DNA of 64,000 nt from Basidiobolus meristosporus CBS 931.73. Its lineage: Eukaryota; Basidiobolomycota; Basidiobolomycetes; Basidiobolales; Basidiobolaceae. Location: contig MCFE01000332.1 of NCBI GenBank assembly GCA_002104905.1, positions 28,983 to 92,982 on the forward strand, given 5' to 3'. Shown piece by piece: positions 22,544 to 32,896 of this stretch (positions are counted from its first letter, which is position 1; each line of letters starts with the position of its first letter). The translations under genes and the position numbers were made by a program. Below the pieces are notes generated by a model. The model saw nothing but the letters and a program-made list of their open reading frames with translations, searched no databases and was not told where the DNA came from.

Positions 22544-23758
22544 GTGGATGAAGATATCAAGAAGATAATCCATGATGAAGCCAGCAAATTTGTAGTACAG
22601 GATGAAACACTCCACCAAATTGTTGATGGAAGCCCTATTGCCTATTGCCCTTATGTTTCTTGCCTGAATTTAATATATAAGCTACACAATGAATATGGAC
22701 ATCTTGGGATTGAAGGAACCTATAGCCTTGTGAAAGCCAGAGCATGGTGGCCCAGAATGAAACAAGATATTGAGAAGCTAGTGAAAACATGCCCAAACTG
22801 CCAAATCAATCAAGGCCAGCCACAAAGAATTGCCAAACTCTTCCCTTTGGAGCCTGTAAGACCATTTGAGAGATGGGGAATTGACTTAATTGGAAGATTG
22901 CCAACTACCAGGAAATGCAACCGTTGGATCCTAGTAGCAATTGACCATGCCACTAAATGGCCAGTTGCTAAAGCTGTACCAATAGCCAGTGAACAAGAAG
23001 TTGCAAGTTTCATTTACCATGAGATCCTGATGAAGTATGGATGCCCTGTGGAGATCTTATCTGATAGAGGAGCAAACTTTATGGCAAAGACATTAGAGGC
23101 TTACCTGGAAATGCAGTAGATCAGACACTTGAAAACCTCGGCATATCACCCCAGAACTAATGGAGTCACTGAGCGGTTTAATGGATTATTTGGAAAAATC
23201 CTCACCAAGTATGCAAATGGAGTTGTCAGTAGATGGGATGAGTATATAGACCAAGCACTCTTTGCATGCAGAGTCAGAGTACACAACACCACCCAGCAAT
23301 CACCATTTTACTTAGTGTATGGATGTGAACCAAGGATTTCAGGAGATCTCACACAACCAAAGCTTACAGACACCTTAGAAGATGAACTCAGTCAGCCAAG
23401 TAGACACCAGCAACTGGAACAAAGACGTCAAGAGGCACAGACCAAAGTATCTCAAAGTGCAGAAAAGATGAAGCCGAGATTTGATAAGACTATAGCACCA
23501 GAAGCATTGACAGTTGGGAACTTTGTATTGCTAAGAAACAACACTTGGAAGAAGTTTCAGCCACAATGAACAGGACCATTCAAGATCATCAGAGAATGTC
23601 CATTTGCAACTTACCAACTGGTGGACAAACAAGGCAATATCCGGGAAGACTTAGTGCATAGGGACAGACTCAAGCTTGCAAGACTTGCTGATAATACTGA
23701 ACCATCAAGATATTGGTATCACAAGAAAAGAGGTTCAGGAGAACCCTCTCAACTTTAG
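22544..23758 (+). pseudogene. Gypsy-B integrase
   Basis: The HHCC zinc domain is clear (GHLGIEGTYSLVKARAWWPRM, then CPNCQINQG). The catalytic core has Asp in RWGIDLIGRLP, Asp in EILSDRGANF and Glu in GVTERFNGLF, the full DDE set. The C-terminal region contains NFVLLRNNTWKKF and a TGPFKIIREC block, and ends SGEPSQL at 23755. No chromodomain is seen. Stops at 23117-23119 and 23567-23569 interrupt an otherwise collinear frame, so the gene is recently dead. It overlaps nothing and leads straight into the polypurine tract. Confidence 0.88.
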
Positions 23759-23768
23759 TAGGGGAGAA
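23757..23768 (+). other. Gypsy-B polypurine tract
   Basis: AGTAGGGGAGAA immediately precedes the LTR start TGTTATGATC. Confidence 0.8.
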
Positions 23769-24136
23769 TGTTATGATCTGCCACTTGAATGTTTAAGTTA
23801 GATCAGTTTTTAGTCAAATCAATTAGTATATGTTTAGGTTATCAGTATATCAGTATTATCTATCAAATCAGTAGCATTAGTCAGCAAATGAATCAGCAGA
23901 TCCTTATTGAACAGAAATAGACATATTAAGCAGGATCTTATTGGGTGATGATGATGCAATCAGATGAGTCATCAGCCACAACCTACATTAGGAAATACAA
24001 TTAGTCAGCAATTGATCTGGCAAAATGTTTATAAGGAGCTGCTGGAACCTCAATAAAAATCAGTTCAAGTTTTAGTGAATACAATACTAGCTAAACTCCC
24101 TATTCCTCTACAACTCTTATACCAAGACTTGTAACA
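23769..24136 (+). repeat. Gypsy-B 3' LTR
   Basis: A 368-bp LTR from TGTTATGATC to CTTGTAACA, with matching TGTTA/TAACA tips. CACTA-X sequence starts at the next base. No second copy of this LTR is in the window. Confidence 0.85.
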
Positions 24137-25340
24137 TGTGCATATTACTGGGCCTTGCTTCACCTTTTGGGGTTCCCTATAATGTGGATGTGTGGGGAGA
24201 TAGGAAGACAAGTCAAATTGTAGGTACTAGCATATCTCAATATCATCAACAATATTACCTTCAAGACCATGATGAATTTGGTAGGTTGATACATGGAGGA
24301 CAACCAGGAAGTGTTGGAAGATATTGAGGACAGATGTGCACAAGGAAACACCTTTACCTGTGGAATTAATAAGCTAAGCAGCCACAATGTGTGGGTAGTT
24401 AGTTAAGTAATACAAAATTGGGTTGGGTGCAACAAGCAACTAATTTACATTTGGAAAGCTCTACCAGTGATGACAAGTTTCTCTAGGTCACAAGCCAACT
24501 TCTACACCATTCAATACAGAATTCACTCAAACAAGATCCAGAGCACACCTATAAGGGGGAGTAGAATTTAGCAGGGAGAAGCATTATCTTGGCCAAGTAC
24601 TAATAAGTTATTTGTGGAGATTCAGGAGGTATTTGTGGCAGAAGTGGTGGCAACCAAGCATATGCTTCCAAGATGTATATATTGCCATCAGTACAAGGTA
24701 TCTAGCAACTTTGCAATTATCACACTAAAAGGCCTTCAACTTGAGGTGATAGAAGTATGTCAGTTGCAGCTGGTGTGTGGATTTGTAGAGGTTTGTAAGC
24801 AGGAGGCCACAGTTCTTTTTTGGTTTAAGCTATATGTGGAGTATCTAACATAGTAATGGGTAAGCAAATGAAGTGGGGTGACTCTGCAGTGGAATATATG
24901 AATGGCACAAGGGGAGGTAGAAAAAGGAAATACTATTTGGTATATTGGTACAGTATCATTGTGGAGAACTAGCTGTAGGCTACTATGCTGCCATAATAAT
25001 ACTAATGAACAGTTGCAATGAGGCTGTCACAGCACTGTCAAGTCTTTTTCCATGTAAGGCAACTTGATGTACTGGCTGGTTTGATCCATTGAAAGAGTTG
25101 GAGAGCACATTAAGACTGCAACAATGCCACTCAATAATAGCTACAGTACTGATCAAACCCTGTCAAGTTTTTTCACCTCATTTAGCAGTAAAATTAGCCA
25201 AACACCATTGTGAACCTGTCATAAAATCTTCAAGAAGGCCACTAGTTCCAAGCTGCTGGTATCATGACAGTTTCCCAATGGGATCCTGATAGCTGATCTG
25301 GTGTGGATTCACCCATGGGACCAAGCTATTTTTCATAGTG
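24137..25340 (+). pseudogene. CACTA-X transposase 3' part
   Basis: It matches CACTA-1 from about 51690 onward. The end of the Tnp2-like region is readable, including a DVWGDRKTSQ segment (24190) that corresponds to MCGEIQRQVK in CACTA-1. A later stretch has AEVVATKHMLPRCIYCHQYKV (24625-24700). It is broken by many stops and ends in the CACTA terminus at 25340. The N-terminal and central domains are missing. Confidence 0.65.
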
Positions 25341-26761
25341 ATCAATATTAATATGCACATTCAAAAATACAAATGCAAAGACTGGATGAACAAGATATGT
25401 ATATATTCAAGTGCTATTCAGAAGCCATTCCTACAAATAATACAATACAGGCTTTGGGACTCATACGCTGATGTTGTACAAATATTTATCTAGAAGCCAA
25501 TCACCAACACCAACTTGATGCATCTACAACTGTTGTGCAAGGAGTCTGTAATGGGATTTGGGAGGCCACACTACAAACATAAAGCTGATATGTAAATCAC
25601 TGCTGTTACTGTATCTGTTCTCAACTCCATCTCGCTTAGTGTTGGAGAATATTGGGCCTTTCTTCACCTTTCAGGAGTTTCCTATCAAGTCCATCATGGA
25701 AATGGTGAGTTGGCTCTTGGAGGACAGCTAGGAAGAGTTGGAAATACTGAAGACAGATTTGTTCAAGGAAACATCTATGCCTATAGATTTGAGAAGCTAA
25801 GCAGCCCCAATGTGTGGGTAGTTAATTAAGTAATGCAAGATTGAGTTGGGTGCAACAAGCAGCTAATCTTTATAAGGAGAGCTCTACCAAATTATGACGG
25901 GTCTCTCTTGGTCATAAGCCAACTTCTACACCATTCAATACAGAATTCACACAAACAGGGGCCAGAGCACACCTAAAAGTGGAACCTGAATCCAGCAGGT
26001 GAAGGAATATATTGTCTAAATACCAAGTAGTTATTTGTAATATTCAGGAAATATGCATGGTAGAAGTGGTGGCAACCAAGCATATGTTTGCAAGATGTAT
26101 ATGTTGCCAGAAGTACAAAGTATATGGCAACTTTGCAAGTTTTACACTAAAAAGCTGTAAAACTGAGATTATAGAAATACATCAATTGCAGCAGGTGAAC
26201 ATGTTTGTAAAGGTTAGTAAGCAGGAGGTCATAGTTACTTTTGAATCAAATTATATGTAGAAAACCCACGGTAGTAGTGATTAAGCCAATAAAGCAGGGT
26301 GATTCTACAGTAGAATATATGAATTGCACAAGAGGAGGTAGAGAAAGTAAATACCATTTGGTAAATTGGTAAGGAAGCGTTATACAGCACTAGCTGTAGG
26401 CTGCCATGCTGCCTTAACAATGCCACCAGAGACTCACAACAAGGCCGTCAAAATACCATCCAGCTTTTTGCCATATAAGTCAATTGGATGTACTGGCCAG
26501 TTAGGTCCATTTAAAATAGCTGTAGAGAGCATTAAGACCAGAACAATGCCGTGCAAATATTGCTACAGTGCCAATCAAAACCCATCATGTTTTATAACTT
26601 TATTTGGTAGCAAAAGTAGCTAAAAGCCATTATGAACCTGTTATAAGATTGTTAAGAGGGCCAATAATCTCAAGCTGCAGGGATTATGATGGTCACCAAA
26701 TGGAATCTGATGGCTGATCCAGATTCAATCCTCCAGTGAGACCGGATTATTTTTCATAGGA
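25341..26761 (+). pseudogene. Second CACTA transposase 3' end, in tandem
   Basis: Another copy of the same 3' region, starting at the equivalent of 51390 in CACTA-1 (a CAAAGACTGGAT block) and ending TTTTTCATAGG at 26760, a slightly decayed CACTA tip. It includes the stretch EVVATKHMFARCICCQKYKV (26050-26120). The frames are broken. It lies head to tail with the CACTA-X end at 25340. Confidence 0.65.
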
Positions 26762-27097
26762 TAAAGCTCTGAAGAAGAAGGCTAACAGAATTATTTGGAC
26801 CTATCTCTCCTAACAACAGTACTTTACATTAGCGTGGCAAAACTCTATATTGCAATGAGAAAACACCTATTGAAAAAAATGCCAAGGATATTCTTGGGGC
26901 CATCTGCCACTAGTAATCAGTCTTCTAGTTGATGGTGTGATGTTGTGGCTTTAGAAGTAGCAGGTTTCCACTAATATCAGTGATGGGGACTCTGAGGGCT
27001 TACTACTACTTCCTGCCAAGATCATTCTGGGATGTAGTTTACTACATGCTTAGTACAAAAAAAAACCAGCATGCAACTGGCTTCATACAACTCAGAA
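26762..27097 (+). pseudogene. CACTA-4 transposase, piece left of Harbinger E3
   Basis: It matches CACTA-1 at about 50080-50370, with stops. The match breaks exactly at the E3 target ACT and resumes at 29507. Confidence 0.7.
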
Positions 27098-27283
27098 ACT
27101 AGACTTGCTCCATTGAATAGTGTCACATAATGCCAGCCTGTTTACAGTACTAGACTGATCTGGCACTCTTTGGCACCATCTGGCACTGTAACTTCTACCA
27201 TAATGCCAGTGGTAGGATATAGTTACTGGTAATTTTACTTAATCTTACTTATGTTGCTCAGAGTGTTGCTTCCCTTGCTTTAT

Positions 27284-28100
27284 TCACTCTTCATAATGCT
27301 CCAGACACATTTCTCTCAGTGGATGTCCGGTTGTATGAATGTGCTTTGCATTGATAAGTATCTTAACTATTTTACCTATTCTGCTGTTTTCTCTTATGTA
27401 TAACTTTCCAATGATTAAATATCTGATTGCAAAGCTTTTTCTTCCTGCTAAGCACACCCTTCCTTGGCCTCCTATAAGCTTTGATACATCCTAATCTCTG
27501 ACAATCCTTGCCTGTACAAGCCAAGTCTGCCATACATTTCTCCCCTCTACTGAATTCTGGATGATTCTCTACCCAAAGTGCTTCATCATGCCTACTTCCA
27601 GCAAATGGCCCACTAAACCAGATGATGTTACCCTCAATGTCAGACAGTGCTTGAAACTTAAAACAGTGTGCCTTGTACTTGCCAGAATAAAAGTGCCTCT
27701 GCCCTCTAGAAGGTCTGTTAATCCCAACTGGGAAGGTATCCAAAATACTCCTTATATGGAACCTGTTGCTGAAAACGCTAGGATATGGATTCATAGAGGA
27801 GCTTCTGAACCCGGTATTCCAAGCTTGCTTTAAGTCACTCATACCCTCTGCAGGGTGGTTCTTCATTGCTGTCAGTTGGGAATGAAAGCTTCTAGTACTT
27901 TTGTTGCCATGGATGGTGGGATGAAACCTTGTAGGGCAATAGTTCCTATAATAGCAGAGAAACTTAACAAGGGATCTCCATGGGCAGATTGGAGTAGATG
28001 GTCCAGAGTACTTGGTATAGATCCCCTATAGTGTGTCGAAAGGAAATCCAGTAGTAGTAATGGGAATGATGAGAAAAGACCATTCAGGTAAGTAAGTCAT
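27284..28100 (-). pseudogene. Harbinger-like transposase (E3), catalytic Glu deleted
   Basis: It is collinear with the E1/E2 transposase from its start Met (28100) but has a stop after FDTL, near residue 24. A deletion of about 70 bp near 27412 removes the block that holds RVEHTFG and so the catalytic Glu236. The first acidic motifs (LDTFPV, GSRHDEALW, MADLACTGKD) survive. It cannot be an active enzyme. It shares many substitutions not seen in E1, E2 or E4, so it is an older copy. Confidence 0.85.
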
Positions 28101-28313
28101 ATTAAATTGGTAGATGATCTGGCGTTGAATTGATTTGGCACAATCAGCTTTATTTACTTGATTTTCCATGCATTATGATTAAATCTCCATCAATTGCCAT
28201 GTATCCCCTCATTATGATGCAAAAATCATCCTCAAACAATGACTTGGTATTTTTATTGATGTTTTACTCAGAAGTCTATAATCAAACAGGAAATCTGCAA
28301 TTGATGTGATCTG

Positions 28314-28682
28314 TGTTGAAATATTGGACTATTTGGTATCATTCAGCAGCTAAAAATTTACTTAACAATTCTAGGCTAGTCTTAGTCACTGTAGGACTTA
28401 TTTACTGCCTTAATTTTGCCACTTTCTCCAGATATATGATCTTATGATTATTCCCTTATAGTCGGGATCAAATTAGCACTATTACCAAACATTATGTACT
28501 AACCCTGAAACTGTTACAGAATGCTCCTGAATATTGAGAAACCCTCCCTACTTAGTGTTGCAGCTGTATTACTTCTACAAAGGTATAAATACTGAGCTGC
28601 TTTATGAATAAACAACAGTTCAACTATTATCACTATTTCTTGATAAGTTCCTTGTATCCAAATCACTTCTTAAATTGCAACA
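28314..28682 (+). repeat. Copia-3 solo LTR
   Basis: A 369-bp sequence from TGTTGAAATATTGG to ATTGCAACA, matching the copia-3A LTR at 14699-15066. There is no target duplication: the left flank is Harbinger spacer and the right flank is the end of the accessory gene, with about 1.1 kb of Harbinger missing between them. Confidence 0.82.
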
Positions 28683-28770
28683 AGAACCACTTTCAGGTGT
28701 GCAAAGTAAATCACAACCAAATGCTTCAATAGCAATCCCTGTGAGAAAAAAACCTAGAAGAAGATGATAT
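28683..28770 (+). pseudogene. Harbinger accessory gene, last codons (E3)
   Basis: Only the C-terminal end remains: a GVQSKSQPNASIAIP segment and the basic tail RKKPRRR before a TGA. Everything upstream is deleted. Confidence 0.7.
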
Positions 28771-29509
28771 GATTGCATCAAGTTGCTATTATTTGTCATG
28801 ATCCAAACAACTCATTTTTTTTGTAATCCGCATCAGGGCATCACAAATCAGTGATCACTAAATTTTTGATTTAAGCACCATGGAGGTTGTCTCACATTTG
28901 AGACATGAGCCTATAAATAAACACCCTGCATGTTTATACATCATCTGTGGCACCAGTGCAGCCATTTGATCTGATTTGCACCTGTACAATTGGTTATGTG
29001 TCAGCTATGACACCTTGTCCAATCACTAGAATCAAGGATTTACTTGCCTAATGAGCAAAATGGGATATTTGATGGTAAATCAGGTAGCTTGTGTAATGAT
29101 TAAATAGCCAATTAGGGGCTGACAGCTTTGGGATACTATTGTACCAATTAACCATTGAGATACCATTTAATTGGAGTGAGGTAACCAAAAAGGTAAGTAT
29201 CAGTGTAGTTCATAGTGTGATATGCAACTTTTTAATTTACATTAAAGAAACAATCCAAATACCAGATTTTACCTACCATAATAGTGGTATCTGATTGCGC
29301 ACATGATGCAAAAATTACACGTTGGTGCAATCATATGTGCCAACCTCATTGTGTCAGATTGTGCCATAGTGTGCAAGATTGTCCCACATGGTGCAAAATG
29401 GTCCAAGAGCAATCCTGCCTACAGGTAGATACCATATTGCACCTGATTGTTCTTAGGGATTGCAGATTGCACTGCTCACCCAGGCATGGTACAATGGAAC
29501 AAGTTTACT

Positions 29510-30250
29510 ATCCTGATTCCAGCATATGTTAACAGTTGTATGGTATTTATATCCAAAGATGCCACCATTGCAAGGCGTCCAATTTGTTCAGATCCACCAC
29601 CATAGAAGCAGCATAGATCTCAACAGATACTGTATCCATTCTCATTTTCATCTTGGACGGTGTATGGAAAATATTGGACCTTTCTTCACCATTTGGAAGT
29701 TTCCTATGGAGCAGATGTGTGGGGAGATAGGACAACAAGTGGAGTTGCAGGTAATACCATATCCCATCTCATCAGGAATCAAACCTTCAAGTCTGTCATG
29801 TTTGTGATGAATAAGCACATAGTGGACAGCCAGGAAGAGTTAGAAAATTCTGAGGACAGATGTGCACTTGAAGACACTCCTGCTTATGGCATTAAGAAAC
29901 TAAGCAGTTCCAATGAGTGAATAATCAGTTAAGCTATGCATGGTTAGATTGAACACAGCAAGCAACTAATTCTTTCTAGCGCAAATTTACTAAAGAATTC
30001 CACATTTCTCATGGTCACAAGTCAGCCTCTACACCACTTGATACGGGATTTACACAAGCAAGAGCTGTAGGCTACTGTTTGGTTGTTATAATACCAGCAG
30101 CAGTCTGCAATGAGGCCATCAGAGAACTGTCAGATTTAGGGCCATATTAGGCAACTGGAAGGATCAACTGGTTAGGACTGCTCAAATAAATGCAAGTATA
30201 ATAGCCTGTCAGAATACCCTGCAACATTTATCAAATGGTTTTAGAGAATG
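29510..30250 (+). pseudogene. CACTA-4 transposase, piece right of E3
   Basis: It resumes the CACTA-1-like sequence at the base after the E3 target site (ACT, then a C-rich zinc-like stretch, 29526-29640). Near 29650 it jumps to the C-terminal region (GPFFTIWKFPMEQMCGEIGQQVELQV in frame pieces), so about 1 kb of the central domain is deleted. It fades near 30250 without a recognisable CACTA tip. Confidence 0.65.
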
Positions 30251-30422
30251 TACATAGGTGTAGGAGGTATTTGAGTGACTGGGGCCCAAAGGTTAGAGAA
30301 GTGGCAGAAAACTACTCAAAAGACACTGATGCATAGTAGCAAAGTACAATATTGATCAAGTTTTTTGTGAGATCTGAAATGCAGTATCTTTAAGCAGTTT
30401 CTGTTGAGATATAGGAGGGATA
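30251..30422. other. Short unassigned stretch
   Basis: About 170 bp between the last CACTA homology and the LTR start at 30423. I see no coding potential and no match elsewhere in the window. Confidence 0.3.
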
Positions 30423-30747
30423 TGTTGGAAGTGAAATGAAGAATCAGAAAAATAAGTGATACTCACTTGATGAAATATTGAGTTACAGCACAGTATATAT
30501 ACTTGTTGCCAAACTACATAAATGTACCTTTTTAATCACTATTGAGGGAGTCTCTGGAATACACGTGTCAAGCTTTAGCTCATTGGGACAAGTTGCACAT
30601 TTTCCTAATATTCTATACTTTTCTTACTCACAGTAAATAGCAGATATCCTAAAACAAATTTGCAACTCATTATTCTGAGATACATCATTTAACAAAGTGC
30701 TAGTTCATAACATATTATAATTAGGATGACTTCCAATCATTTCAACA
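30423..30747 (-). repeat. LTR of a separate copia-like element (copia-2)
   Basis: 325 bp with tips TGTTGGAAGTG and CATTTCAACA. On the minus strand the sequence just before the LTR is ATGTGAGTGGGAG, a plausible polypurine tract, so this is probably a 3' LTR of a minus-strand element lying to its right. There is no second copy in the window. Confidence 0.55.
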
Positions 30748-31371
30748 CTCCCACTCACATATAATGTTCATATTTTTATGAGGTTCCTATGGTATTGTGC
30801 ATCTTGCTGTTGAAATTAAACCTGCAATTAACCATATAACTGATTGGACAAACATACCCTCCAATATATGTTGGGGTGGCTTATCATCTGTAATAACTAA
30901 CTATAAGCCTATATTATTAATCAAATACCTCATATCAAATTACTTGGAGTCAGAATTCTGATCTTATCAAAAAATACCTACGGGAGAGTATCATCCACTT
31001 GATTGGGAAGAAGCTCTTCCAATACTACTCATATCCAATCATACTCTCTGTCATTAGGTAGCTGTGCTTTCAGGTCTTCTGCTGCTTTTTTCTTGAGCAT
31101 AAAGTTCTAAAATTGGCAAAGCTAGGATGTAGCTTCCTTCCAGTAGATCTGAATCATCCAGAGCTCTGATTTATAGTAAAATTCACTGCAACTACTCTCA
31201 ATGTATCCATAATGAGATCTGGGTAATAAGATTCTTCATATATTCCAAATATCATCTGCTTGAGCCAAGAACTGGTCTTCATTGTGGAAGCCTTATTCTT
31301 CATCAGTTGGGCTAATTTTTCCTCTTCCCAACTAGTGCTCTCAATGTGCTTAGCCTAGGTTTTCTTCATTT
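30748..31371 (-). other. Internal remnant next to the copia-2 LTR
   Basis: About 620 bp between the LTR and Harbinger E4. On the minus strand short conceptual peptides such as TSWEEEKLAQLMKNKAS and AAEDLKAQLPNDREYDWI can be read in different frames, which suggests decayed coding sequence. I recognise no domain. It could be the 3' end of a copia polyprotein or an unrelated captured sequence. After E4, a 48-bp remnant (34795-34842) may continue it. Confidence 0.35.
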
Positions 31372-31512
31372 ATTAGACTAGTTCCGTTGGATAGTGCCAT
31401 ATACTGCCAGCCTGTTTATAGTGCCAGATTGATCTGGCACTCTATGGCACTATCTGGCACTAAAATTTCTACCATGATGCCAGTGGTATGATACAGTGAG
31501 TGGTAATTTTAC

Positions 31513-32442
31513 TCAATTGTATTTATGTTGCTCAGAATAGTGCTTTACTTGCTTTGTTAACTGTTCATAATGCTCCAGACACATTTCTCTCAGTGGATGT
31601 CTTCTTGTATGAGCATACTGTGCATTAATAAGTATCTTAACTATTTTACCTATTCTGCTGTTTTCTCCTATATATGACTTTCCTCTGTATTTACCTGCCA
31701 ATATGCTGAATCTCTTTAGATATCCAAATGTGTGCTCTACCCTCACTCTGAAATGATTAAATATCTCATTGTAGAGCTTCTGCTTCCTGCTAAGTACACC
31801 ATTCCTTGGCTTCCTATAAGCTGTAATACATCCTAATGTGTGACAATCCTCTCCTATATAGGCTAAGTCTGCCATACATTTCTCCCCTCTACTGAATTCA
31901 GGATGATTCTCTACCCAGAGTGCTTTATCATGCCTACTTCCAGCAAATGGCCCACTAAACCAGATGATGATACCCTCAATGTCAGACAGTGCTTGAAACT
32001 TCACACAGTGTGCCTTGTACTTGCAAGAATAAAAGTGCCTCTGCCCTCTAGAAGGTCTGTTCATCCTCACTGGAAAGGTATCCAAAATACTCCTTATATG
32101 GAACCTGTTGCTGAACACTCTGTGATATGGAAGTCTATTGGAGCTTCTGAACCTAGTGTTCCAAGCTTGCTCCAAGTCATTCATACACTCTGCAAGGTGG
32201 TTCTCCATTGCTGTCAGCTGGGAATGAAAGCTTCTAGGACTTTTGTTGCCATGGATGGTGAGATGAAACCTTGTGGGGCAATAGTTCTTGTAATATCAGA
32301 GAAGCTTAACAAGGGATCTCCTTGAGTACATTGGGGTTGATGGTCCACAGTACTTGGAATAGATCTCCTCAAGTGTGTCAAAAGGAAATCCAGTGGTAGT
32401 GATGGGATTGATGAGAAAAGACCATTCAGATGAGTAATTCAT
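31513..32442 (-). pseudogene. Harbinger-like transposase (E4), premature stop and stop loss
   Basis: It is collinear with the 294-residue E1/E2 protein, starting MNYSSEW at 32442. A TGA replaces the codon equivalent to residue 49 (TGG in E1, TGC in E2), splitting the frame near 32296. The downstream 231-codon part holds all catalytic motifs: LDTFPVRM, GSRHDKALW, MADLAYIGED and RVEHTFGYLKR. The normal stop is lost, which adds a tail ending SEQHKYN. Translation from an internal Met (equivalent to Met79) would give a core lacking the N-terminal domain. It is probably inactive. Confidence 0.85.
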
Positions 32443-32896
32443 ATTAAAATTGGTGGATTATTGTATGGAGGTGGTTTGAATCAATTTGGCATGATCTCTG
32501 TTATTAATCATATTTTTAATGCATTATGATTAAATTTCCATCAATTACCATGTATCCCATCATTATGTTGCAAAAATCATCCGCAAACAATGCCTTGGTA
32601 CTTTTATTAATGCTTTACTCATAGGTCTATAATCAAATAGGAAATCTGCAATTGATGTGATCTGATCCGTGTCAATGCAATCTGAGATGCATCATGCATA
32701 ATATATGGAAAATTCAACAATCACATTAGTTTTCATATACATATTTCATATAAGACCAGGTTGATGCCAATATACTGCTGTATAAGTATCCAAATCCTTT
32801 GCTATGGTCCCCATACCAAGTCTCAACTCATCTTTAGTACAACCCAGACAAAACCCATCCCCCAGCTCACAAGCATGGTCCGGACCGGAAAAGTTG
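32443..32896. promoter_or_regulatory. Divergent intergenic spacer of E4
   Basis: The same spacer as in E1 and E2 (about 450 bp) between the two divergent genes. It probably carries both promoters. Confidence 0.4.

Larger units (their letters stand above)
19602..24136 (+). mobile_element. Gypsy-B: Ty3/gypsy element lacking its 5' LTR
   Basis: It contains gag, protease, RT, RNase H and integrase in gypsy order, a polypurine tract and a 3' LTR. It is the best preserved retroelement in the window, with a single open frame of more than 850 codons. The left edge (19601/19602) cuts directly from CACTA accessory sequence into the gag leader, so the 5' LTR and primer site are lost. Confidence 0.9.
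17421..25340. mobile_element. CACTA-X element, interrupted by gypsy-B
   Basis: The left end reads CACTACAAAAAATTACTG at 17421. The right end reads TTTTTCATAGTG at 25340, the complement of CACTATGAAAAA. The element keeps the accessory gene (minus strand, left) and the 3' part of the transposase gene (plus strand, 24137-25340). Gypsy-B occupies 19602-24136, and most of the transposase gene and the shared promoter are gone. The flanking triplets (ATA and ATC) do not match, so the two ends may come from different insertions. Confidence 0.65.
27101..29506. mobile_element. Harbinger-like element E3 (internally deleted)
   Basis: The ends are AGACTTGCTCC and GGAACAAGTTT, with ACT duplicated at 27098-27100 and 29507-29509. 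It keeps a damaged transposase gene and the last codons of the accessory gene. Between them, most of the accessory gene is replaced by a copia-3 solo LTR. It lies in the CACTA-4 transposase gene. Confidence 0.88.
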
